NCBI GenBank assembly: GCA_963825505.1
Contig: CAWGTL010000008.1
Coordinates: 186,001 to 250,000 of the forward strand
Reading direction: 5' to 3'
From: JBBQSN01 sp963825505
GTDB lineage: Bacteria; Actinomycetota; Actinomycetes; Actinomycetales; CAWJMD01
DNA length: 64,000 bases
Part shown: positions 54,428-64,000 of the stretch, piece after piece
Layout of the letters: the number at the start of each line of letters is the position of its first letter
Position numbering within the stretch: the first letter of the stretch is position 1
Translations under genes and position numbers: made by a program
Notes under the pieces: generated by a model
The model's input: only the letters and a program-made list of their open reading frames with translations
Told to the model about the DNA's origin: nothing
The model's database searches: none

Positions 54428-54513
54428 GCCTGCTCGACGTCGTAGGCCTCGTGGTGGCCGTGCTGCTCGCCGGTTACCTCGTCCTCACGCTGCTGAAGCC
54501 GGAGAGGTTCTGA
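54424..54513 (+). CDS. kdpF: KdpF small membrane subunit
   Basis: 29 aa: SLLDVVGLVVAVLLAGYLVL then TLLKPERF. The single helix and the conserved end LxPERF identify KdpF, which stabilises the KdpABC complex. GTG start overlaps the preceding microprotein and its TGA overlaps kdpA's ATG (TGATGG). Confidence 0.9.
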   Translation: MSLLDVVGLVVAVLLAGYLVLTLLKPERF

Positions 54514-56176
54514 TGGAGCTCTCCACCACCGCCGCCGGCGTGGTGAGCGTGCTGGTCCTGGTCGGCGCGCTGGCCCTGGCCCACCGACCGCTCGGTGACC
54601 ACATCGCCCGGGTGCTCACCTCCGAGCGCCACCTGGCGATCGAACGGGCCGTCTACCGCGCGGCCCGGGTCGACCCAGGGGCCGACCAGCGGTGGAGCGC
54701 GTACGCCTTGTCGCTGCTGGGCTTCTCGCTCGCCTCGGTGCTGCTGCTGTACCTCGTGCTGCGGGTGCAGCAGTGGCTCCCGCTCTCTCTGGGGTTCCAG
54801 GGGGTCCCTGCCGAGGGCGCCTTCAACACGGCGATCTCGTTCGTCACGAACACGAACTGGCAGTGGTACTCCGGTGAGTCGACCATGGGCCACACCGTGC
54901 AGATGGCCGGCCTCGCGGTGCAGAACTTCGTCTCCGCCGCGGTCGGCCTGTGCGTCGCCGTCGCCCTGATCCGCGGCTTCGTGCGCTCCCGCACCGACCG
55001 GCTCGGGAGCTTCTGGGTCGATCTGGTGCGCGTGGTGGTGCGGATCCTGCTGCCGATGTCGTTCCTCGCTGCGCTCGTCCTGGTGAGCGCCGGGGTCGTG
55101 CAGAACCTCGCGGGGGCCCTCGACGTCACCACGCTCGCCGGCGGTGCCCAGACGCTGCCGGGAGGGCCGGTGGCCAGCCAGGAGGCGATCAAGGAGCTCG
55201 GCACCAACGGCGGTGGCTTCTTCAACGCCAACTCCGCGCACCCCTTCGAGAGCCCCACGCCGTTCACGAACCTGTTCGAGAACTTCCTGCTGCTGGTGAT
55301 CCCGTTCTCGCTCCCGCGCACCTTCGCCCGGATGGTCGGCGACGCGCGCCAGGGCTACGCCGTGCTGGCCACCATGGCGGTGCTCTGGATCGGAGCGGTG
55401 GCGGCCACGACCGCCTTCGAGCTGGCCGGTCGCGGTGCGGTACCCGAGGCCGTCGGGGCCGCGATGGAGGGCAAGGAGGTGCGGATCGGCATCCCGTCGT
55501 CCGCGCTGTTCGCCGCCTCGACGACGGGGACGTCCACCGGGGCGGTCAACTCCTTCCACGACTCGTTCACCGCCGGCGGCGGCGGGGTCACGATCCTCAA
55601 CATGATGCTCGGCGAGGTCTCGCCCGGCGGCGTGGGCGCCGGCCTCTACGGGATGCTCGTGCTCGCCGTCGTCGCGGTGTTCCTGGCCGGCCTCATGGTG
55701 GGGCGCACGCCGGAGTACCTCGGCAAGAAGATCGGGCGGCGCGAGATGACCTGCGCCGCGCTCTACGTCCTGGTGATGCCCACCGCGCTGCTCGTGGGCG
55801 CTGCGGTGGCCGTCGCCACCCCGGCGGGCCTGGCGGGTCTGCAGGACGACGGCGCGCACGGTCTCAGCGAGGTGCTCTACGCCTTCGCGTCGGCGTCCAA
55901 CAACAACGGCAGCGCGTTCGCGGGCCTCTCCGTGGCGACGCCGTTCTACGACGTGGCGCTCGGGCTGTGCATGCTCGTCGGCCGGTTCCTGCCGATCGTC
56001 CTGGTGCTGGCGCTGGCCGGCTCGCTGGCTGCGCAGCGGCCGGTGCCCGCGGGCAGCGGGACCCTGCCCACCACCGGTCCGCTGTTCGTCGGCCTGCTCA
56101 CCACCGTCGTCCTGGTGGTCGCCGGCCTCACCTTCCTGCCGGCCCTGGTGCTCGGCCCGGTCTCGGAGGCACTCCT

Positions 56177-56180
<4 letters not shown>
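54513..56180 (+). CDS. kdpA: Potassium-transporting ATPase subunit A
   Basis: 555-aa channel-like subunit with about ten membrane helices. Selectivity-filter regions are visible: FVTNTNWQWYSGE, GTNGGGFFNANSAHPFE, STTGTSTGAV and SASNNNGSAFAG. It binds and passes K+ to KdpB. TGATG and GTGA junctions join it to kdpF and kdpB. Confidence 0.97.
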
Positions 56181-58240
<2,060 letters not shown>

Positions 58241-58256
58241 GAAGGACCGTCCTGCC

Positions 58257-58856
58257 ATGACCTCCCTGCTCCAGCTCGCCCGGCAGACCTTCGCCGGGCT
58301 GCTCGTGCTGATCGTGATGACCGTCGTCCTCGGCGTGGCCTACCCGCTGGCCGTCACCGCGTACGCCGCCGTCCTCGGCGACCAGGCCGACCGCCAGCTG
58401 CTCGTCGTCGACGGCGAGGTCGTCGGCTCGCGCCAGATCGGGCAGGAGCTCGACGGGCCCGGCTGGTTCCGCTCGCGCCCGTCGGCGGCGGGGGAGGGCT
58501 ACGACGCCCTCGCCAGCGGCGCCTCGAACCTGGGGCCGGACAACGCCGAGCTGCTCGCCGCCGTCGAGGAACGGCGCGCCGCGGTCGCCGCGCAGGAGGG
58601 GGTCGACCCGGACGACGTGCCGCCCGACGCCCTGACGGCCTCGGCCAGCGGGCTGGACCCCGACATCTCGCCGGAGTACGCGCGGCTGCAGGTCGACCGG
58701 GTCGCGTCCGAGCGCGACCTGGACCCGGCCGAGGTGCGACAGCTGGTGGACGAGCACACGCAGGGTCGCACCCTGGGCTTCCTCGGCGAGCCACGCGTGA
58801 ACGTGCTCGAGCTCAACATCGGCCTGCAGCGGCTCGCCGAGGGCGCGGGAGGATGA
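58257..58856 (+). CDS. kdpC: Potassium-transporting ATPase subunit C
   Basis: 199-aa subunit with one N-terminal membrane helix (AGLLVLIVMTVVLGVAYPLA) and an extracytoplasmic domain: WFRSRPSAAGEGYDALASGA, SNLGPDNAELL, LDPDISPEYARLQ and the ending LGFLGEPRVNVLELN. ATG 58257 follows a GAAGGA site 16 bp after kdpB. Confidence 0.96.
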   Translation: MTSLLQLARQTFAGLLVLIVMTVVLGVAYPLAVTAYAAVLGDQADRQLLVVDGEVVGSRQIGQELDGPGWFRSRPSAAGEGYDALASGASNLGPDNAELLAAVEERRAAVAAQEGVDPDDVPPDALTASASGLDPDISPEYARLQVDRVASERDLDPAEVRQLVDEHTQGRTLGFLGEPRVNVLELNIGLQRLAEGAGG

Positions 58857-58863
58857 TGGGCGC

Positions 58864-61383
58864 GTGGCGCGCGGACGGTTGAGGGTCTACCTGGGGGCGG
58901 CCCCCGGCGTGGGGAAGACCTACACGATGCTCGGCGAGGGGCGCCGCCGCGCCGAGCGCGGCACCGACGTCGTGGTCGGCGTCGTGGAGACCCACGGGCG
59001 GGCGCACACGGCCGAGATGCTCGAGGGGCTCGAGGTGGTGCCGCGCCGCCTCGTGGACCACCGCGGGACCAGCCTGTCCGAGATGGACGTGGACGCGGTC
59101 CTGCGGCGACGGCCGCAGGTGGCTCTGGTCGACGAGCTCGCGCACACCAACGCACCCGGCTCGGCGCACGAGAAGCGGTGGCAGGACGTCGAACAGCTGC
59201 TCGCAGCCGGCATCGACGTGATCTCCACGGTGAACATCCAGCACCTGGAGTCGCTCAACGACGCGGTCGCCGCGATCACCGGGGTGGTGCAGCGCGAGAC
59301 GGTCCCGGACGAGGTGGTGCGCTCGGCCGACCAGGTCGAGCTGGTCGACATGGCGCCGCAGGCGCTGCGCAGGCGGATGGCGCACGGCAACGTCTACGCG
59401 CCGGACAAGGTCGACGCCGCGTTGTCGAACTACTTCCGCGAGGGCAACCTCACGGCGCTGCGCGAGCTGGCGCTGCTGTGGCTCGCCGACCGCGTCGACG
59501 CCGCGCTGGAGGGCTACCGCGCCCAGCACGACATCTCCTCGTCCTGGCCGGCGCGCGAGCGGGTGGTGGCCGCGCTGGCCGGCGGGACGGAGGCCGAGGC
59601 GGTGGCGCGGCGCGCGGCCCGGATCGCGTCCCGCGGCGCCGGTGGCGAGCTGCTGGCGCTGCACGTGCAGCGCAGCGACGGTCTCACCGGGGCGTCGCCG
59701 ACGGCGCTGGTGCAGCAGCGCCGCCTGGTGGAGAGCCTGGGGGGCAGCTTCCACGCCGTCGTGGGCGACGACGTCGCGGCCTCGGTGCTCGAGTTCGCCC
59801 GCGGGGTCAACGCCACCCAGGTGGTGATCGGGGTGAGCCGCCGCTCGCGCTGGACCGCACTGCTGCGAGAGGGCGTGGGGGACAGGATCACCCGCCTGTC
59901 CGGGCCGATCGACGTGCACCTCGTGACCCACGAGGGTGCGGGCCGCGGCGAGGGGCGCGAGCGACGACCGGAGCTGCTCGGACGGCGACGGCGCGTGGGC
60001 GGGTGGGTGCTCGCCCTGCTCGGTCCGCTCGTGCTCGGTCTGCTGCTGCGCCTCACCACCGACCTGCACGACCTGCCCACCGAGCTGATGCTCTTCCTCG
60101 CCCTGGTGGTGGGGGTGGCGCTGGTGGGAGGGCTCTGGCCCGCTGTCGCCGCAGCCGTTCTCGGCAGCCTGCTGCTCAACCTGCTGTTCACCCCGCCTGT
60201 CGGGACGCTGACCATCGCCGACCCCGAGAACATCCTCGCGCTCGCCGTGTTCGTGCTCGTGGCCGTCGGGGTCGCGTCGGTCGTGGACCTCGCCGCGGGA
60301 CGCACCAGCCAGGCGGTGCGCAGCCGGGCGGAGTCGCTCGCCCTCACCGAGCTGTCCCGGTCGGTGCTGGCGGGGGAGGACACCGCGCAGGCGCTGCTGG
60401 ACCGGACCCGGGCGACCTTCGCGCAGGCCGGTGTCGCGCTCTACGAACGCGAGCGGGAGGGAGCGCCGTGGCACCAGGTGGCGGTCAGCGGCACCGATCC
60501 CGGTCGCGTCCCGTCCGACGCCGACGTGGTGGTGAGGATGTCACCGACGGTGCGGCTCGGGTTGTCGGGCCGGGTGCTGCCTGCAGCCGACCAGCGGGTG
60601 CTCGAGGCGTTCGCCGCCCACGCCCTGCTGGTGCTCGAACGGCAGCGGCTGCGCGCGGAGGCGCGGCGGGCCGCGGAGCTGGTGGAGGGCAACGAGATCC
60701 GCACCGCCCTGCTGGCCGCGGTGTCGCACGACCTGCGGACGCCGCTGGCCTCGATCAAGGCGGCGGTGAGCAGCCTGCTGGCGCAGGACGTCCGATGGGA
60801 CCCGGACGACGAGCAGGAGCTGCTCGAGACCGTCGCCGACGAGGCGGACCGGCTGCAGCGGCTGATCGACAACCTGCTCGACGTGTCACGGCTGCAGGCC
60901 GGCGCCGTCCGGCCCGAGCGCCGCTCCGTGGCGCTCGACGAGGTGGTGCTGCGTGCCGTCCACGGGCACGGCCCCGACGCGGTGGCCGTCGACCTCAGCG
61001 AGAGCCTGCCACTCGTCCTGACCGATCCCGGTCTCGTCGAGCGGGTCGTGGCCAACGTGGTGGAGAACGCGGTGCGGCACAGCCCGTCCGGCGTCCCGGT
61101 CACGGTCCAGGCGGCGCGGGTGGGAGACCAGGTGCACGTGCGCGTGTGCGACCGGGGGCCGGGGGTCACGGCCGCCGACCGCGAGCGGATGTTCGACGCC
61201 TTCCAGCGGCTGGGGGACGCGCCGGCCGGGCAGGGCATCGGCCTGGGCCTCGCGGTCGCGCGGGGGTTCGCGCGCGCGGTGGGGGCCGAGCTGGTGGCGG
61301 ACGAGACACCGGGTGGAGGGCTGACGATGACCATCGTCCTGCCGGTGGCGGAAGGACCCGACCGGGTCGTGGTGCCGGCGTGA
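58864..61383 (+). CDS. kdpD: Potassium sensor histidine kinase
   Basis: 839 aa. The N-terminal KdpD domain has Walker A GAAPGVGKTY and Walker B ALVDELAHTNAPGS; a USP-like domain follows (ASVLEFARGVNATQVVIG). Four helices (about 380-480), a GAF-like region, then the kinase: His622 in AVSHDLRTPLASIK, N box NVVENAVRHSP, G boxes CDRGPGV and GQGIGLGLAVARG. All parts intact. GTG start 7 bp after kdpC. Confidence 0.96.
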   Translation: MARGRLRVYLGAAPGVGKTYTMLGEGRRRAERGTDVVVGVVETHGRAHTAEMLEGLEVVPRRLVDHRGTSLSEMDVDAVLRRRPQVALVDELAHTNAPGSAHEKRWQDVEQLLAAGIDVISTVNIQHLESLNDAVAAITGVVQRETVPDEVVRSADQVELVDMAPQALRRRMAHGNVYAPDKVDAALSNYFREGNLTALRELALLWLADRVDAALEGYRAQHDISSSWPARERVVAALAGGTEAEAVARRAARIASRGAGGELLALHVQRSDGLTGASPTALVQQRRLVESLGGSFHAVVGDDVAASVLEFARGVNATQVVIGVSRRSRWTALLREGVGDRITRLSGPIDVHLVTHEGAGRGEGRERRPELLGRRRRVGGWVLALLGPLVLGLLLRLTTDLHDLPTELMLFLALVVGVALVGGLWPAVAAAVLGSLLLNLLFTPPVGTLTIADPENILALAVFVLVAVGVASVVDLAAGRTSQAVRSRAESLALTELSRSVLAGEDTAQALLDRTRATFAQAGVALYEREREGAPWHQVAVSGTDPGRVPSDADVVVRMSPTVRLGLSGRVLPAADQRVLEAFAAHALLVLERQRLRAEARRAAELVEGNEIRTALLAAVSHDLRTPLASIKAAVSSLLAQDVRWDPDDEQELLETVADEADRLQRLIDNLLDVSRLQAGAVRPERRSVALDEVVLRAVHGHGPDAVAVDLSESLPLVLTDPGLVERVVANVVENAVRHSPSGVPVTVQAARVGDQVHVRVCDRGPGVTAADRERMFDAFQRLGDAPAGQGIGLGLAVARGFARAVGAELVADETPGGGLTMTIVLPVAEGPDRVVVPA

Positions 61384-62078
61384 CCGGGCGCGTCGGACGG
61401 GTCCTGGTCGTGGAGGACGACCCGGCGCTGCAGCGTGCGCTGGCGATCAACCTGCGCGCCAGGCGGTGGGAGGTGTCGACCGCCGCGACCGGCCGGGACG
61501 CGCTCGAGCTCGCGGCGTCCGGGCACCACGACGTCGTCGTCCTGGACCTCGGGCTGCCCGACATGGACGGCACCGAGGTGCTGGCGGGCCTGCGGGGTTG
61601 GACCCGCGTGCCCGTGATCGTGCTGTCGGCCCGGGGTGACAGCCACGACAAGGTGGAGGCGCTGGACGCCGGCGCCGACGACTACGTCACCAAGCCGTTC
61701 GGGATGGACGAGCTGCTGGCACGACTGCGGGCCGCGCTGCGCCGGTCCGAGCCGTCCGAGAGCGGGCCCGACGACGCGGTCGTGGACGCCGGAGCGCTGC
61801 GGATCGACCTCGCGCGCAAGAAGGTCGCCCGTGACGGCACGGACGTGCGGCTCACCCCGACGGAGTGGAACCTGCTCGAGGTGCTGGTCCGCCACCGCGG
61901 CCGGCTGGTCGGGCAGAAGCAGCTGCTGCAGGAGGTGTGGGGTCCGTCGTACGGGAAGGAGACCAACTACCTGCGGGTGTACGCGGCGCAGCTGCGGCGC
62001 AAGCTCGAGCCCGACCCGGCCCACCCGGTGCACCTGCTGACCGAGCCCGGGATGGGCTACCGCTTCGAGGCCGGCTGA
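61380..62078 (+). CDS. kdpE: Potassium response regulator
   Basis: 232-aa OmpR/PhoB-family regulator. Receiver with acidic pair in VLVVEDDPALQ, phospho-acceptor Asp56 in VVVLDLGLPDMDG and Lys in DYVTKPFGM; winged-helix DNA-binding domain with LTPTEWNLLEVL and YLRVYAAQLRRKLE. It probably binds the phased GCGTCAA repeats at 54253-54291. GTGA overlap with kdpD; its 3' end overlaps the ndh gene end by 22 bp. Confidence 0.96.
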   Translation: MTGRVGRVLVVEDDPALQRALAINLRARRWEVSTAATGRDALELAASGHHDVVVLDLGLPDMDGTEVLAGLRGWTRVPVIVLSARGDSHDKVEALDAGADDYVTKPFGMDELLARLRAALRRSEPSESGPDDAVVDAGALRIDLARKKVARDGTDVRLTPTEWNLLEVLVRHRGRLVGQKQLLQEVWGPSYGKETNYLRVYAAQLRRKLEPDPAHPVHLLTEPGMGYRFEAG

Positions 62079-63430
62079 GGTTCGGCCGGCTCCGCCCGCT
62101 CGAGCACGGTCTCGTGCTCGGCCTCGCGCACCTTCTCCTCGCGCTCCTGCTCGACCGGCGCGGCGCGCTTCTGCTCCCAGTCGCCGAGGATGACGTTCGT
62201 GTTGCGCGGCCAGCTGAGGTACCGCACGGCCAGGTTCGTCAGGACGGCGAAGCGGTTGCGGTTGCTCAGCAGGAAGAACACGTGCAGGCCGACCCACGCG
62301 AGCCACGCCACGGTGCCGCGCAGAGCGATCTTGAACGGCAGCTGACCGACGGCGGCACGGCGACCGATCGTGGCCATGATGCCCTTGTCGGTGTAGTGGA
62401 ACCGGGTGCTGCCCATGCCGACGAGCAGGCGCGAGATCGTCTCCGCCACGTGGATCCCCTGCTGGATCGCGGGCTGCGCCACCTGCGGCAGCAGGTTGTC
62501 CGGGTCGCCGCCGACGTCGCCGATGGCGAAGACGTCGTCGAAGCCCTTGACCCGCATGTCCGGTCCGATCACGATGCGGCCGCCGCGCCCCTGCGGCAGA
62601 CCCCACGTCGACACCACCGGGTGGGCCGTGACACCGGTGGCCCAGATGACCGTCCGGGTGGGGATGACGGTGCCGTCCTGGAGCCGCACCTCGTCCGGGG
62701 TCACCTCGGCGACGGCGGCCTCGAGCTTCAGCTCGACGCCACGGCGACGCAGGGCGCGGGCGGAGTACGCGCGCAACGACTTCTTGAACGGGGTGAGGAC
62801 GTCCGGCGCCATCTCGACCAGGATGATCTTCAGCTTGGTGTTGTCGAGCTCGGGGTAGGAGACGGGCACCGCGCCGGACACCATCTCGGCCAGCGTGCCG
62901 GCCATCTCGACGCCGGTGGCGCCGCCCCCGACGACCACCACGTTCGCGGTGCCGTCCTTGCCCTCCTCGGTGGCCAGCCGCTCCAGGCCGCGGAAGATGT
63001 GGTCGCGGGTCTCGAGCGCCTCGCGGCGGGTGTAGATGAGCAGGGAGTTCTCGGCGGCGCCCGGGATGCCGAAGAAGTTGGCGGTGACCCCGGTGGCGAC
63101 GACCAGGTAGTCGTAACCGATCTCGTCGCCGTCGTCGAGACGCACGTGCTTGGTCGCGGTGTCGATGCCGACCACGGTGCCTTGGCGGAACCGCGCGTTG
63201 CGCTGCTTGGCGGTGAAGGCACGCAGGGCGTAGGTGACGTCGCCGGGGTTCAGGCCACCGGTCGCCACCTGGTACAGCAGCGGCTGGAAGGTGTTGTAGC
63301 CGTTGCGGTCGATCAGCAGGACGTCGACGTCCGCCCAGCGCAGCGCGTTCACCGTCGCCATCCCGCCGAACCCTGCGCCGACCACGACGACGCGCGGCCT
63401 GGTGCGGTTGCTGCTGGTGCGGCTGGTCAT
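62057..63430 (-). CDS. ndh: Type II NADH dehydrogenase
   Basis: 457-aa flavoprotein that passes electrons from NADH to quinone without proton pumping, on the inner face of the membrane. Two dinucleotide folds: RVVVVGAGFGGMATVNAL (FAD) and NVVVVGGGATGVEMAGTLAE (NADH). Quinone-side AIGDVGGDPDNLLPQVAQPA and a C-terminal membrane-binding helix region (FKIALRGTVAWLAWVGLHVF, with RYLSWPRNTN after) are complete. The last 30 residues are charged. Convergent overlap with kdpE. Confidence 0.94.
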   Translation of the reverse strand: MTSRTSSNRTRPRVVVVGAGFGGMATVNALRWADVDVLLIDRNGYNTFQPLLYQVATGGLNPGDVTYALRAFTAKQRNARFRQGTVVGIDTATKHVRLDDGDEIGYDYLVVATGVTANFFGIPGAAENSLLIYTRREALETRDHIFRGLERLATEEGKDGTANVVVVGGGATGVEMAGTLAEMVSGAVPVSYPELDNTKLKIILVEMAPDVLTPFKKSLRAYSARALRRRGVELKLEAAVAEVTPDEVRLQDGTVIPTRTVIWATGVTAHPVVSTWGLPQGRGGRIVIGPDMRVKGFDDVFAIGDVGGDPDNLLPQVAQPAIQQGIHVAETISRLLVGMGSTRFHYTDKGIMATIGRRAAVGQLPFKIALRGTVAWLAWVGLHVFFLLSNRNRFAVLTNLAVRYLSWPRNTNVILGDWEQKRAAPVEQEREEKVREAEHETVLERAEPAEPQPASKR

Positions 63431-63556
63431 CGTGGACGCCTCCTACTGGGTCCTCGGGTCGTTCTCCTACCTGTGTCAACAGTGCCCTGCCCGGTGGCAT
63501 GCCTTCCACCCGGGACGCCTGTGGGTGACCTCGCTCACGCACGGGTACCCCCTGCC

Positions 63557-63562
63557 TAGACT
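63557..63562 (+). promoter_or_regulatory. -10 box of a probable leaderless transcript
   Basis: TAGACT, 6 bases before the GTG at 63569, no ribosome site; same layout as the other starts listed. Confidence 0.5.
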
Positions 63563-63568
63563 CGGCAC

Positions 63569-63880
63569 GTGAGCCAGCCGCTGCCGATCCCGTACGTCGA
63601 GCACCACACCGGCCCGCGGCGGGTCGTGCTGCTGACGCTCAACCCGCCCAACCGGATGGCACGCAAGATCCCGCCCGTGGTCGGCATCGACGGCCGCACC
63701 TACGTGGTGGTCTGGGGCGCCGTGGCCTTCGAGGTGCCGGCCGACCGCGCGGTGCACGTCAGCGTGTACATGCACGGCGAGTACATGGTGCAGGCCGCCT
63801 CGACCCTGCTCTACCCGCAGCACAAGGGCGAGCTCACCTACACACCGGACTACATGAGCGGCGTCGCGTCGCTGGTCTGA
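63569..63880 (+). CDS. Small protein of unknown function
   Basis: 103 aa from GTG 63569 (leaderless). Reads PIPYVEHHTGPRRVVLLTLN, PPVVGIDGRTYVVVWGAVAF, EVPADRAVHVSVYMHGEYMV and LLYPQHKGELTYTP. The strand-rich pattern suggests a small beta protein, with no signal peptide. It lies divergent from ndh and just ahead of a GNAT gene (5 bp gap). No function assigned. Confidence 0.7.
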   Translation: MSQPLPIPYVEHHTGPRRVVLLTLNPPNRMARKIPPVVGIDGRTYVVVWGAVAFEVPADRAVHVSVYMHGEYMVQAASTLLYPQHKGELTYTPDYMSGVASLV

Positions 63881-63885
63881 GCCAC

Positions 63886-64000
63886 GTGGAGCGCACCTTG
63901 GACGAGAGCGACCCCGCCCGGGTCGACGCCGGTGACGGCGTCCTGCTCCGGCGGCCGGTGCCGAAGGACGCCGCCGGGGTGCTGTCGGTGCACGGCGACC
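63886..64000 (+). CDS. GNAT N-acetyltransferase, N-terminal fragment (runs off the window)
   Basis: From GTG 63886 the frame reads DAGDGVLLRRPVPKDAAGVL then SVHGD, the typical first strand and helix of a GNAT acetyltransferase (LRRPxxxDAxxVLxVHGD). The rest lies outside the window. Start follows the upstream stop by 5 bp, so it is probably co-transcribed with the small protein before it. Substrate unknown. Confidence 0.6.
   Translation, partial: MERTLDESDPARVDAGDGVLLRRPVPKDAAGVLSVHGD

Overview
This 64-kb window is very GC-rich chromosomal DNA with dense, short-gapped genes, frequent GTG starts and many ATGA/GTGA overlaps. It encodes two F420-type luciferase-like oxidoreductases, a homodimeric pyruvate dehydrogenase E1, a FasR-type fatty-acid regulator, DUF3145/DUF3052/DUF5302 proteins and a glnE-glnA2-panB neighbourhood. 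Together these point to a high-GC actinobacterium, most likely Nocardioides-like (inference from gene content). I see no insertion sequence, phage, plasmid or CRISPR locus; most of the window looks like vertically inherited housekeeping DNA.

Layout. 1-3.5 kb: sugar kinase fragment and an FrcBCA-type ABC importer, facing a LysR regulator. 4.5-10 kb: small unknown protein, tRNA(CAU), a decayed two-component system, a thioredoxin lipoprotein with its CcdA-like partner, a PerM-type transporter, an NAD-binding protein and an NTF2-like protein. 10-15 kb: secreted sugar dehydrogenase/PKD protein with a Tat-exported TIM-barrel protein, an intergenic region holding a candidate structured RNA, and two unknown proteins. 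15-21.5 kb: fatty-acid synthesis cluster (DUF3145, a frameshifted gene, fabF, acpP, fabH, a fabD fusion, fasR). 21.6-26.4 kb: aceE, fdhD, DUF3052 and an AhpE-like peroxiredoxin. 26.6-31 kb: tRNA-Val, a four-gene Nif3/zinc-ribbon/rhodanese/metZ operon, and a stand-alone LigD-type polymerase. 31-36.4 kb: yaaA, an RNB nuclease, the RNase P RNA gene, a small Cys-rich protein behind a DtxR/IdeR-like box, a secreted low-complexity protein with a structured leader, and map. 36.4-42.5 kb: a CrtI-like oxidoreductase, two LLM oxidoreductases, and two tandem secreted paralogues of unknown function. 42.5-54.2 kb: a nadE-panB-GH38 operon diverging from glnA2-amidotransferase-glnE. 54.3-62 kb: a complete kdp potassium uptake and sensing operon that opens with an extra membrane microprotein. 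62-64 kb: type II NADH dehydrogenase, a small unknown protein and the start of a GNAT acetyltransferase.

How genes work together. FabD, FabH, ACP and FabF make the type II fatty acid elongation set, downstream of their probable activator FasR, and hairpins on both sides of acpP could set ACP excess. GlnE adenylylates glutamine synthetase, and the class I amidotransferase between glnA2 and glnE suggests a linked gamma-glutamyl function. KdpD/KdpE sense potassium and drive KdpFABC; three phased direct repeats upstream are the likely KdpE site.

Most unusual observations: a FabD carrying a lipoyl/biotinyl-like C-terminal domain without the modified lysine; a candidate ECF-promoter-driven structured RNA near 13.5-13.7 kb; an iron-box-like operator overlapping the leaderless promoter of a 62-residue Cys-rich protein; the kdp leader microprotein; and two tandem secreted propeller-like paralogues.
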